NCBI GenBank assembly: GCA_024760905.1
Contig: CM045745.1
Span: forward strand, 3,738,782 to 3,802,781
Origin: Plotosus lineatus
Taxonomy: Eukaryota; Chordata; Actinopteri; Siluriformes; Plotosidae
Reading direction: 5' to 3'
DNA: 64,000 nt
Shown piece after piece: positions 9,884 to 20,488 of this stretch. Position 1 is the first letter of the stretch. Every line of letters starts with the position of its first letter. The translations under genes and the position numbers were made by a program. Under the pieces are notes generated by a model. That model saw only the letters and a list, made by a program, of their open reading frames with translations, was not told where the DNA came from and did not search any database.

Positions 9884-10770
9884 TATAAACGACATACCAA
9901 ATTGCTCAAGTAGACTCTCCTTTTGTATATTTGCAGATGACACCAACATCTTTGCTACCTCTGCTAATATTAAAGATCTTCAAACCATGATCAATCAAGA
10001 GCTAATAAATGTGAAGAAATGGTGTGACATTAATAAACTTTCCATCAATTTTGACAAAACCAAATTTATGATAAAATCACCAAAAAAGAGATCATCATCA
10101 GAAATTAATACAGACTTACCAAACAATGATGGCACAAAATGCAAGCTAAAGAGAACTACCCATATAAAATACCTTGGTGTTATGCTTGATGATAACATGA
10201 AATGGAATCAACACTTACGGTTGGTCTCTTCTCAAACTTCAAGAAATACTGGTATATTCTATAAGCTTCGGCATTATGCCCCCCCCCAATTCAAACAGCT
10301 TTATTATAACCTCATATACCCATGCCTTTCATATGCAATATCGGCTTGGAGGGGTGTAAGTACGTCACACTTATAAACAAAACAAAATCACATTATTCGT
10401 ATTATTTTTTGCCACATTATGAGGCAGCAATACAGTGCACTTTCACTTATGAACCTCTTAAAAATTCTTAACATCCATAATATTTTTGAACTTCAAGTCT
10501 TGAAATTCATACATCACTGGCATAAAAATTAACTACCCTCTATATTTACAAATTACTTTAATTATGCAAAAATCATTCACTCCTATAATATAATATACTT
10601 CACAAGATAATCTCTCCAAAACACACTTCAAAACTAATACCGATAAGCAGACCATAACAAGCATAACAGAACTCTGGCTGTCCTTACCATCCAAATTAAA
10701 ACAATCTGGTTCCTTTTCCTATGCTAAACCGTTGAAGAAGTACTTGCTCTTGAAACAATTTTCTATTTAA
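9884..10770 (+). mobile_element. Jockey/L2-type LINE, catalytic and C-terminal part
   Basis: Plus-strand frames begin YINDIPNCSS and SFCIFADDTNIF; FADD is the catalytic site of reverse transcriptase. They continue with WCDINKLSINFDKTKFM, HIKYLGVMLDDNMKWNQH and LSYAISAWRG (to 10376), then after frame breaks a C terminus with LWLSLPSKLK and KKYLLLKQFSI ending near 10770. All are landmarks of jockey/CR1/L2-type polymerases. Its C terminus differs from that at 3154-3300, so I treat it as a second family or copy. Confidence 0.7.
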
Positions 10771-11218
10771 AGTGGAATAATTTTTATGAAAAATTATGTG
10801 TTCCTGAATTCTTTCTTTATATTATAATCTAAGATTTACAGACTATGATCCGTTTAATTGACTTTTCTGTGTGAAGTATGTGTGTGTTTTGTGCTGCTTT
10901 GCTATAATTGTTAATATTGCATTTGTAGATTATATGGTTTGTATGCTGATGTGTTTTAAGCAAGCTGCACTTAGTTTCATCACTTTATCTATCTAGTGTC
11001 TAACTGGGAAACCCCTTACGGTTAATTTAGACTCTTGCGATTCCTTGATAATTCCTCTATATTTAGATAGTTGATAGTTTATCTATGAATCTCAATCTTT
11101 CCCCTCTGAATATTGCAATTCTATTCTGTAAAACCTGTAGCGTGAAATGAAATTACGTATTGTATTGGTTTAGGACCTTTGAGGACAACCGATAATTTCT
11201 TTTCAGGCACATAGAGTG
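10771..11218. other. Probable LINE 3' UTR, otherwise nothing seen
   Basis: AT-rich sequence following the LINE stop codon. It contains TATTGCAATTC-type simple motifs but no frame or repeat end that I can define. Confidence 0.3.
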
Positions 11219-12712
11219 CGGTGCAAAGGTTTTTGCCCCTTAGTGATTTTTATTTTTGCCCCTTTGTCACACTTAACTTTTTCAGATCAAAGAAATTTGA
11301 ACATTTCACAAAGATACCCAAGTATTCAAAAAATCCAGTTTTCCTGTTGTGATTTTATTTGTTAAGAGGAAAATCCTATCCAAACCTACATGAACCTATG
11401 TGAAAAAGTAATTGCCCCCCTTGTTAAACAGTGAGGTAATTGTGATTAATCCTATTATTGGTGAAAGCTGAGTTCAATTTCATGGCCACACCCAGGCCTG
11501 ATTGCTGCCAGACATTTCCAATCAGAAGATCCCTAACATAAAATCTGTCTGACAAGGTGAGGTAGGCCATACTGAACACACATCATGCCAGGATCCAGTG
11601 AGCTTCAAGAGCAAACAAGAAAGAAGATAAAAATAGAGATGTCTCGGTCTGGGAAAGGATACGAAGCCATTGGTAAATCTTTCAGACACCAGCAGGTCAC
11701 TATCCATTATACATAAATGGAGAAGACATGGCACAGTGGCGACCGTTCCCAGAAGTGGCCGACCTACCAAAATTACTCCCAAGAGCACAGTGCACACTAA
11801 CTGAAGAAGTCACAAAGGATCCAAAAACCACTTCTAAACAACTACAAGCCTCACTTAATGTCAATGTTCATGACTCTACCATCAGAAAGACATGAGGCAA
11901 AAATGGCATCCATGGAAGAGTTCCAAGGCGAATGCCATGTTGACAAAAAAGAATATCAAGGCACGACTCATTTTTGCCAAGAATCATCTTGATCATCCCC
12001 AAAGCTTTTAGGAAAATGTCCTCTGGAGTGATCAAACTAAAGTTGAACTTTTTGGAAGAAATGCATCCCATTATATCTGGCGCAAAGGCAACACTGCATT
12101 TGATAAAAAGAACATTGTGCCAACAGTGAAACATGGTGGTGGAAGTATGGTGATCTGGGCCTGCTTTGCTGATTCAGGCCCTGGGCAACTTGCTATGATT
12201 TATGGAACAATGAATTCTGCTCGCTACCAAGAAATCCTTGCAATGAATGTTCGTCCATCAGTTTGAGACCTCAAGCTAAAGCGCACCTGGGTTCTGTAGC
12301 AAGACAATGATCCTAAGCGCACCAGCGAGTCCACTTCTGAATGGCAAAAAAAAGAACAAAATGAGGGTTTTGTAGTGTAGTCAAGGTCCCGACCTGAACC
12401 CTATTGAGATGCTGTGGCATGACCTTAAAAAGGCTGTTCATGCCTGAAAACCATCCAATCTGGTTGATCTTAAACAATTCTGCAGAGAAGAGCTGGCCAA
12501 AATCCCATCACAGCGATGTAAAAGACTCATCACCTCTTATCGCAAATACTTGACTGCAGTTTTTGCTGCAAAAGGCGATTCAACCAGCTATTAGGTTTGG
12601 GGGAGGGGGCAATTACTTATTCACACGAGCTGTTCTAGGTTCAGACTGTTTCCCCCCCCTCAATAAATGCAATTAGTACTGAAAACTGCATTTTGTTTTT
12701 ACTTGTGTTTTA
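11219..12712 (+). mobile_element. Tc1-like element family B, decayed
   Basis: The left end has GTGCAAAGGTTTTTGCCCC and 'cacacttaactttttcagatcaaa', typical of a large group of fish Tc1-like elements. Plus-strand frames give pieces of Tc1 transposase: the helix-turn-helix region (MSRSGKGYEAIGKSF, near 11638), the WSD(Q)TK-like catalytic region near 12028, 'ggaagtatggtgatctgggcc' and 'cctgaaccctattgagatgctgtgg' (the NPIEMLW motif near 12395). Stops and frameshifts are numerous. The right inverted repeat is incomplete after 12700, so the 3' end appears truncated. Confidence 0.75.
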
Positions 12713-13601
12713 TCTCTGACGAATCGGTTGACCTGGGGATGGCTTGACATCATTGACCGTTTCTGTGTCGATACACACGGGAGAAAATGTGAGCACGAGT
12801 TTGTCTGATTTTCCTGAAGGAATCTGACATAGAAAAATAGTCCAGTATATTGCAGCTGGTGTACAGCCAATATCGACGACAGGGGTTGGAAATCCATGCA
12901 GAAACAGACTCACAGTAAAAAGCACATGAAGCAGGTGATACCAGATAACTGCACCACTCTTAACATCGGACAGGTTCACAGTAGACTTAGACCAATTTTT
13001 TTTATGTTTTATGACCATGATGAAAGGGGGGTGTTGTTTGAGAAGTTTTTATATTATAAATGTTCTCTGATGGATTTGTTGTATACAAAGTATTTCTCAT
13101 TTAAATCTGTTTTATAACATGTATTAATAATTCTTTGTGCAGTGGAGTTTTATTGAAATATGGAAGTTATCAGAGACCATTCAGTTGTGAAGTTAAATAC
13201 TGAAAATGTATTCAAATTTTTCATTAAAGCTTTGCTCTAAACTAAACTTACCATTTATTGATTGTTGACAAATTCGACTAGTAGCACTTTCATTCATAAC
13301 AAAATTACAGTTGAAGTTGCATCGTTTCAACCAGTAAATATTCCCTCTCCCTCAGAATGCAGCACGAACCCCCAGCTTTACCCCTTCACCAACTTCACGC
13401 CTGCTTTCAGGAGAACAGCCCCTTCCTGTTTGTACTTCCAGTACTAAGTACAGCACGGCATTGCAGTTTATAAACTATCAATGTCAATATCAGTTTATAA
13501 ACTGAAGGAATTCATCATTCAACGACGTGCTGTATTTTGGGGTTTGTGAGAACACAGCCAGGGATGTTGGGGACTGCACTACAGGTTCTCCAACTTGTGT
13601 G
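12713..13601. other. Unassigned region with one coding-like frame
   Basis: The minus strand has a 102-codon open frame at 12710-13018 with a hydrophobic run (HLLHVLFTVSLFLHG). I cannot match it to a family, and there is no obvious flanking splice pair. The rest shows no repeat that I recognise. Confidence 0.2.
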
Positions 13602-13605
13602 AAGG

Positions 13606-13905
13606 TTCTTTTTCTTTCTTTCTTTCGGCTTTTTCCTTTTTCTCGGGAGTCGCCACAGCCAATCATCTCATTCGCACGTTTGGTTTGGCAGAGGTTTTTA
13701 CATCGGATGCCCTTGCTGTTGTCACAACCCTTTTTAGCAAGGGACAGAAACACGCCAACGGCTTTGCAGCTCCTCTTTATGAAAGTCAGCAATGGTTCTT
13801 TTACATGCCTCTCACCAGAGACAGTGACAGACATGGCCCGCCTTTGATAACCCAGTTAGCTGCACTGGGGGGGGGGGGGGGGGACAGTGACAACCCAGTG
13901 GGGAC
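13606..13905 (-). repeat. SINE-B, reverse copy, head truncated
   Basis: Begins (minus-strand 3' end) with the RTE-like tail complement CTTTCGGCTTTTTCC and 'gggagtcgccacag', then the RTE-leader-like block 'acatcggatgccctt', then the SINE-B body. A run of 17 G (13867-13883) replaces part of the region before the tRNA head, which is lost. Confidence 0.75.
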
Positions 13906-14024
13906 TATTGTTTTAAAAGATAAAAATGCATGTACAGTTTAACAAGTTTAATGAATAGACAAAGTGCAAAAAAATAATAATTTGTCTTACACATGAAATT
14001 CTTCATATAATATCATATATATCA

Positions 14025-14172
14025 TACCAAAGAGAAGATTTATGGATGCGGTGAAGGCGGACATGAAGGTCGTTGGAGTAAGAATAGAAGATGCAGAGGA
14101 TAGGGAGAGATGGAGGCAGATCATTTGCTGTGGCGACCCCTGAAGGGAACAGCCGAAAGAAAAAGAAGATGA
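14025..14172 (+). mobile_element. RTE LINE 3' end fragment
   Basis: About 145 bp: the last codons (RFMDAVK-DMKVVGVRIEDAEDR) and 3' tail 'gctgtggcgacccctgaagg' ending in an A/G-rich AAAAAGAAGATG tail. Severe 5' truncation. Confidence 0.8.
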
Positions 14173-15090
14173 TTTGAAATTCTTCATAAGTGATCAATCT
14201 GGTGAAGGATTTGAGGTTTGATTTGGCAGCACATGGTTCCGAACTGGTTGATACACAGCCAAATGTATAAGTTTCCAAGTCGAGGATCATTACTGGGTCG
14301 GAATTGACTCCCTGCACTGAATGTTTTGTTTCGAACAACTTTATGTGAATGGGTCCCACTCTTTAATGCTCCGAGCATTTTGTACTCCGAATTCACGCCT
14401 TCAGGAGGAAACACTTTTACAAGGTAGCACTGCTGAAGCACACATTGTTATAATGGCAGGAAAAGCAGTGTAGACAAACCGACAGTCTTGAAAACACACC
14501 ATAACCACGAAAATAACAAGTCTTGTGCTGAGCTTTAAACTGGCCTGTTTGTGTCAGTGTAGCATGAAATTAAAGATAAACACAAAGACAGTACTTCCCA
14601 TATTCGTGCTTTGGAATGTTAGCTGAGACTTGATGCTGAATGCACATTCTCAATAACAAACACATTCCCAACAAACCGACTCTCAACCCTCACTCAGTCA
14701 CTCAGGCGGAAGAGCTAACTTCAACTGAACACAGTAAATCATTCATATCATTACAAATAAAGCTCATTATAATGAAAGGAAAGTGTGCTAAATGAAGAGC
14801 CTGTCATCTATCTGATATCTTTCAATCCCTTCCCGGATCAACACCGAGTGTTTACTTACCTCACACTACTGAGGTAAACACAGCACACCCCGAACATTCA
14901 ACTCAACGAGCTAGCAACCTGTTAGCATTTATAATGCGATTGTTTTTGAGACAGAATCCTGGGCCGTGTAATCAGCTTGGAGATGTTGTTTTGCGCTGAT
15001 CTCAGATCAGTTTTAGTGTCTGACGAAAAGCAGATTTCAGCAACAAACCACAGCTCTGCACTCAGGTCGAAATTGAAACATCTTCGGAGA
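14173..15090. other. Unassigned unique-looking region
   Basis: Minus-strand frames of 60-85 codons at 14184-14441 overlap in several frames and I cannot assign them. The sequence is not an obvious repeat. With the promoter-like cluster just to the right it may hold non-coding or coding exons of a minus-strand gene that I do not recognise. Confidence 0.25.
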
Positions 15091-15094
15091 ACGT

Positions 15095-15150
15095 GACATT
15101 ACCGGAAATTACGCGACATTTTTGAAAATGGACTTGTGGGATTTGTAGTT
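15095..15150 (-). promoter_or_regulatory. ETS plus ZNF143-type promoter cluster
   Basis: ACCGGAA at 15101-15107 is a core ETS-factor site. TGTGGGATTTGTAGT at 15135-15149 is the complement of ACTACAAATCCCACA, matching the ZNF143/THAP11 motif found at TATA-less, often bidirectional, vertebrate promoters. The two lie within 50 bp. The strand is a guess from the unique sequence on the left; repeats start on the right at 15225. Confidence 0.4.
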
Positions 15151-15224
15151 CTTTGTCTCTGGAGGCCTGATTTATTCCAATGTGGTCCGTTCTGAATGTT
15201 GAGTTCTTTCACACTCATTCAATT

Positions 15225-15350
15225 TCTTCTCTTTGATGAACCACTCAATCCTACTATTAGGCCCACGAGTAGGCTGGAGCCCATCTCAGCTAGCCCTGGG
15301 CAGCACATTCACTGAAATATCTCGGGGCAATTTGGAATTAGACTAACATG
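15225..15350 (-). repeat. SINE-A tail fragment
   Basis: 'gaaccactcaatcctactatta', 'aggctggagcccatctcagc' and 'ggcaatttggaattag' are the reversed 3' half of SINE-A. It is truncated by the RTE that begins at 15355. Confidence 0.5.
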
Positions 15351-15354
15351 CAGC

Positions 15355-18300
15355 CGTGTGGGGGGGGGCACAAGCCAGTGTTCACCCTCACACCGATCCC
15401 AAGCCCGGATAAATGCACAGGGTTGCGACAGGAAGGGCATCCGACGTAAAACTTCTGCCAAAATTCTCATGCAAATGATCAAAACAAAATTCATACCGGA
15501 TCGGTCGAGGCCTGGGATAACAACGACTGCCATCAGTGCTGTTAACCAACAGGGTGCTGGTGGAAATTGGACTACTGTTGGTCAAAGAAGGAGAGGTGGG
15601 AGGCGTGTCCGTAAGCAGAGAGAGAAGAGTAAAGGCGTAAGTCTGGGACTGAGAGTAGGAACTTTGAATGTTGGAACTATGACAGGAAAAGGTAGAGAGC
15701 TGGCTGACATGATGCAGAGGAGGAAGGTGGACATATTGTGTGTTCAGAAGACCAGGTGGAAAGGTAGCAAGGCTAGAAGCTTAAGAGCAGGGTTTAAGAT
15801 GTTTTTTCATGGTGTGGATGGGAAGAGAAATGGAGTCAGAGTCATCTTGAAGGACGGGTTTGTCAGGAATGTTCTAAAAGTGAAAAGAGTGTCAGACAGA
15901 GTGATGAGTCTCAAGTTAGAAATTGAAGGCGTGATGTTCAATGTTGTTAATGCTTATGCGCCACAGGCAGGATGTGTGCTAGAAGAGAACGAGTGATTCT
16001 GGAGTGAGTTCGATGAAGTGATGCAGAGTACACCAGAGGTGAAAGAGTGGTCATTGGTGCAGACTTCAATGGACATGTTGGTGCAGGCAACAGAGGGGAC
16101 CAGGACAGGAACACAGAAGAACAGATGTTGATCGATTTTGCAAAAAGGATGGAAATGGCTGTGTTGAAGACTTTCTTCCAGAAGAGACAGGAGCATGGGG
16201 TGACAAATGAAAGTGGAGGTAGGAGCACACAGGTAGACTACATCTTGTGTAGGCGATGTAATTTGAAGGAAGTCAGTGACTGCAAGTAGTAGTGGGTGAG
16301 AGTGTTGCCAAAGAGCATAGGATGGTGGTGTGCAGAATGACGCTGATGGTGACGAAGGTGAAAAAGGCAAAGGCAGAGCAGAAGACAAAGTGGTGGAAGC
16401 TGAAAAAGGGAGAGGGTCGTGTTGTCTTCAAGGAGGAATTGAAACAGGCTTTGGGTAGTCAGAAAGTGCTTCCAGATGACTGGACAACCACAGCTAATGT
16501 AATCAGGGAGACAGGTAAGAGAATACTTTGTGTGTCCTCTGGAAGGAGAGGAGGTGGTGGAATGAGGACGTGCAGGAGTGTGTACAAAGGAAGCGGTTAG
16601 CTAAGAAGAAGTGGGAAATAGAGAGGACTGAAGAGAGTAAACAGGAGTACATGGAGACACAGCGTAAGGCGAAGGTAGCGGTGTCAAAGGCCAAACAGAG
16701 GGCGTATGATGACTTGTATGATAACTTGGACAGTAAGGAGGGAGAAAATGACTTATACAGATTGGTACAACAGAGAAATAGAGATGGGAAGGACATGCAG
16801 CATGTTAGAGTCATTAAGGACAGAGAGTTCCCTCATTTATTGACTGATGTCAGAGGTGTGCTGGGAGGATGGAAAGAGTACTTTGAAGAGCTGATGAATG
16901 AGGAAAATAAGAGAGAGAAATGGAGAAGAGGTGACCGTTGAGGACCAGGAAGTAGCAAATATTAGTAAGGGTGAAGTGAGGAGGGCATTGAAGCGGATGA
17001 AGAGTGAAAAGACAGTTGGTCCTGATGACATACGTGTGGAGGTATGGAAGTGTCTAGGAGAGGTCGCAGTAGGTTTTCTGACAAGAACATTCAACAAGGT
17101 CTTAGAGAGTGAGAGTATGCCGGAGGCATGGAGGACAAGTGTGCTGGTGCCCATTTTTAAGAACAAGGGAGACTTGCAGAGTTGTGGCAACTACAGAGGG
17201 ATAAAGTTGATGAGCCATATGATGAAGTTATGGGAAAGAATAGTGGAAGCTAGACTAAGGGCAGAGGTTAGCATTTGTGAACAACAGTTTGGTTTCAACA
17301 CACAGATGCAGTTTGTACAACACACAGATGCAGTGTTTGCTTTGAGGATGTTAATAGAGAATTACAGAGAAGGTCAGCGGGAGCTGCATTGTGCTTTTGT
17401 GGATCTGGAGAAAGCATATGAGAGGGTGCCGAGAGAGGAACTGTGGTATTGCATGAGGAAATCTGGAGTGGCAGAGAAGTATGTTATAGTGGTGGAGGAC
17501 ATGTATGAGAGATGTAAGACAGTGGTGAGGTGTGCTGTCAGTGCGACAGAAAAGTTCAAAGTGGAGGTGGGACTGCAATCAAGGATCAGCTCTGAGCTTC
17601 TTGTTTGCTATGGTGATGGACAGGCTGACAGACGAGGTTAGATAAGAATCTCCATGGACTATAATGTTTGCAGATGACAATGTGATCTGTAATCAGAAGA
17701 GAGAACGAGTGGAGGAAAATCTAGAGAGGAGGAGGTATGCCCTGGAAAGGAGAGGAATGAAGGTTAGCCTCAGTAAGACAGAATACATGTGTGTGAACAA
17801 GAAAGACCCAAGAGGAACGGCGAGGTTACAGGGGCTGAGATAAAGAAGGTGGAGGATTTTAAGTACTTAGGCTCAACAATACAGACCAATGGAGAGTGTG
17901 GAAAAGAGGTGAAGAAGTGTGTGCAGGCAGGTTGGAATGGTTGGAGAAAAGTGTCCGGTGTGACGTGTGATAGGAAGGTGAGGCCAGCAATGTTGTCTGG
18001 TTTAGAAACAGTGGCACTGAGGAAAAGACAGGAGGCGGAGCTGGGGGTAGCAGAAATGAAAATGTTGAGGTTCCTTTTGGGAGTGACGAGGATGGATAGG
18101 ATTAGGAATGAGTACATCAGAAGGACAGCCCATGGAAGATGTTTTCGAGACAAAGTCAGAGAGGCTAGATTGAGATGGTTTGGACATGTACAGAGGAGGG
18201 ACAGTGAGTATATTGGTAGTCGGATGCAGAGGTTGGAACTACCATGCAGAAGGCCTAGAGGAAGACCAAAGAGGAGCTTTATGGATGTGGTGAAGGAGGA

Positions 18301-18440
18301 CATGAAGGCAGTTGGTATAAGAGAAGAAGATGCAGAAGATAGGGTGAGATGGAGGTAGATGATTTGCTGTGGCGACCCCTGAAGGGAACAGCCGAAAGGA
18401 AAAGAAGCTGTTGTTATTGTTGTTGTTGTTGTTATTATTC
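15355..18440 (+). mobile_element. RTE-type LINE copy 4, nearly full length, broken
   Basis: The order is: 5' leader (15360-15600, 'aagcccggataaatgcacag', 'aagggcatccgacg'); APE-type endonuclease from about 15640 (RVGTLNVGTM, VDILCVQKTRW, NAYAPQAG, IGADFNGHVGAGNRG, STQVDYILCRRC to 16290); a lysine/arginine-rich linker (16290-16950); reverse transcriptase (KTVGPDDI, NYRGIKLMSH, VDLEKAYE near 17400, 'tttgcagatgac' for FADD near 17670); C-terminal region ending near 18358; and the 3' tail followed by (TTG)n. Total is about 3.1 kb, normal for RTE. At least four frameshifts and an in-frame TAA at 17643-17645 disable it. Such endonuclease fragments are often labelled 'craniofacial development protein 2-like' in fish annotations. 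Confidence 0.9.
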
Positions 18441-18464
18441 GTACCAGTAATATGCATCCTTCAA

Positions 18465-18800
18465 TCATTCATTTCCTGAACCACTTAATCCTAATTAGGG
18501 TTGTGGTGAGGCTAGTGCCCATGTTAGCCAACTCTGGGTGAGTCAGAGCAAGGCACACCCTGGACCGCTCGTCAAGCCATCCAAGGGCCATCCCACACAA
18601 CCATTCACATGGAAACACACTCAAGGCAATCCAATGCACAGACTCTTTATGACCAGCAGCAATTACTCTTTTACATGCCTCTCACCCCAGACAATAAGCC
18701 ACATTGCTGGACTTTGATAACCCAGTTAGTTACACTGGGAGGGCAGCAGTGAGAAGTTGGTGATAGTGCTTGTGAATCCTTGACCTTTCTCTGAATTCTC
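18465..18800 (-). repeat. Chimeric SINE (B head, A tail), old copy
   Basis: From left: reversed SINE-A tail ('gaaccacttaatcctaatta', 'gaggctagtgccc', 'ggaccgctcgtcaagccatcc'), then a SINE-B body ('actcttttacatgcctctcacc', 'ctttgataacccagttag'). It is the most diverged of the chimeras and keeps an extra 'cacaaccattcacat' block from SINE-A near the junction. Confidence 0.6.
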
Positions 18801-18908
18801 TGACTTGCTTAATTCTAATTAAGGATGTTTGGAGGCTGGTGCCCATCTCAGCCGACTCGGAGTGACGACAGGGTACACCCTGGACAGCTCACCAGGCCAT
18901 CGTAGGGC
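18801..18908 (-). repeat. SINE-A tail fragment
   Basis: A second reversed SINE-A tail ('cttgcttaattctaattaagg', 'aggctggtgcccatctcagcc', 'caccaggccatcgtagggc') that runs straight into the ATT/AAT microsatellite. Confidence 0.55.
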
Positions 18909-18942
<34 letters not shown>

Positions 18943-19027
18943 AATAATAATAATAACAACAATTATAATAATAATGATGATAATAATAATAATAATTACA
19001 ACAATTATAATAATAATAATTATGATG

Positions 19028-19068
<41 letters not shown>
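18909..19068. repeat. (ATT)n/(AAT)n microsatellite
   Basis: About 160 bp of ATT then AAT/AAC trinucleotides with interruptions, between two SINEs. Probably expanded from the SINE tails. Confidence 0.95.
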
Positions 19069-19069
<1 letters not shown>

Positions 19070-19082
19070 GATGCGGAGATGT

Positions 19083-19425
19083 GGGCGGTATGGTGGTGTA
19101 GTTGTCAGCACGTCTGCCTCACAGCAAGAAGGTCCTGGGTTTGATTCCCAGCTCGGGTGTCTCTGGGTAGAGTTTGCATGCTCTCCCTGTGTTTGCTTGG
19201 GTTCTTTCAGGTAGTCCGGTTTCCTCCCACAGTCCAAAAACATGAACAGTAGGCTAATTGGCTGTTCCAAATGTACCCTAGGTGTGAGTGTCTGCTCTGT
19301 TATGGCTTGGCAAGCTGTCCATTGCGTATTCCGCCCTCACCCAGCGTTGCCTGAGATGGGCGCTAACCTCCCTGCAACCCTAATGAGGATTGAGCGGTTC
19401 AGAAAGTAAAAATAAATGAATCAAT
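19083..19425 (+). mobile_element. SINE-A, full-length copy
   Basis: The tRNA-like head has box A TGGTGTAGTTGTCAGCAC and box B GGTTTGATTCC. The body carries 'ggtttcctcccacagtcc' and 'ggctaattggctgttcc', and the tail ends 'ctaatgaggattgagcgg' and AAATGAATC. It is about 340 bp. Pieces of the same family are found all over the window. Its tail does not match any of the LINEs here that I can see. Confidence 0.75.
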
Positions 19426-19452
19426 GTATAATATTAATAGATTATCTATACC

Positions 19453-19690
19453 AGGGGTCGGCAACCTTTGCCATTCAAAGAGCCATTTGGACCCGTTTTC
19501 CACATTAAAGAAAACACTGGGAGCCACAAATCCTTTTTTGACATTTAAAATCAAATAACGCTGCATATAATGTTTTCCCTCATTTTCCTTCATGTTAATA
19601 TAAAACAACAATGTGTTGCATTGATTTAAACCACTGCAGAGACAATTAAATGACAATTCTGCTTGCATAAAAAACATTTAGTTGAAAAAA
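19453..19690 (+). mobile_element. hAT-type DNA transposon fragment
   Basis: Starts CAGGGGTCGGCAACCTTTGCC with 'caaagagccatttggaccc', the usual left end of a widespread vertebrate hAT group. No transposase frame remains and the right end is not clear; it runs into a SINE-A tail at about 19691-19745. Confidence 0.6.
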
Positions 19691-19745
19691 TCACCAGCCT
19701 CCCCACGACCCTAGTTAGGATTAAGTGGGTCAGAAAATGAATGAA

Positions 19746-20321
19746 TGTGTTCGAGTCCTTCTTGTTTTATAAAGAAAAAGAATATCTATCCCACGAAGTG
19801 AGGGATGGGGAACAGCCAGATGTGTTAATGGGTTGGGTATCTACAGTACCTCACCATCACTCCCTTTGTGGGATCTTTTTTATTTTATTTTATTCGTTAT
19901 ATTAATGTTGTTTTGTCATAGTTTTAATTTACAAAAACGACAGCAATACAGAAAAGTATATGAAGATTTATTTAAAGAAGGAGTCTGCTCAACATTATTT
20001 TAAATAATATTAATGCTTAATGCTGCACTGACCGACCCATTCTCAGAGTGGAGACTGAACCACACCCAGTCTTTTATTTTGTCACTGTGAGGATAGTTAT
20101 TTAATTCGGAGATTGCTGTGTATAAACAAATCTCACCCACCGTCATTATTTTGAAAAGCCACGGAGCCGCAGCTAAGATGCTATACTATTTGCCCCTCAG
20201 GAGTGGAGGGTGAGCAGGACCCAAACCCAGTTGACTGGATGAGAGAAGAGGGACACCCTGAATAGGTTGCCAATCAGTTATAGGGATAACACAGACATAA
20301 ACTACCATTCCTTAAAGAATT
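19746..20321. other. No recognisable feature
   Basis: About 575 bp of AT-rich sequence with no frame and no repeat end that I can assign. Confidence 0.3.
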
Positions 20322-20488
20322 ATGGTGCCATAGTGGTTAGCACATCCTGCTCATGGCCAAAAGGTTCTGGGCTTGAGTCCCAAAGGTGATTCAGTGTGGA
20401 GTTTTGTGTGTCTCTCCCATGCTTACGTGAGTTTCCTGTGCGTACACCAGGCTCCTCACACAGTTCAAAAACATGCATGTAAGTCTAA
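20322..20488 (+). repeat. SINE-A 5' half, truncated by RTE
   Basis: The head 'atggtgccatagtggttagc' with box-B-like 'ggcttgagtccc' and body to 'acatgcatgtaagtctaatt' match SINE-A. The copy is cut where the RTE 3' end begins at 20489. Confidence 0.6.

Noticed and set aside
7491..10770. A single jockey-type LINE with a 5' inversion by twin priming (7491-8370 minus, 9884-10770 plus)
   Set aside because: The minus-strand part continues across the pogo-like element to 6352, and the C termini at 3154 and 10770 differ, so two copies explain it better.
14003..14441. A protein-coding exon of a minus-strand gene
   Set aside because: Two frames overlap without a clear preference, one of them runs into a reversed RTE tail, and I cannot match either to a family. 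Kept only as an unassigned region.
15358..17641. A host gene of the 'craniofacial development protein 2' type
   Set aside because: The endonuclease is followed by an RTE reverse transcriptase and the RTE 3' tail; it is a LINE.
18829..19270. Long open frames of Asn or Tyr repeats
   Set aside because: They are translations of the AAT/ATT microsatellite.
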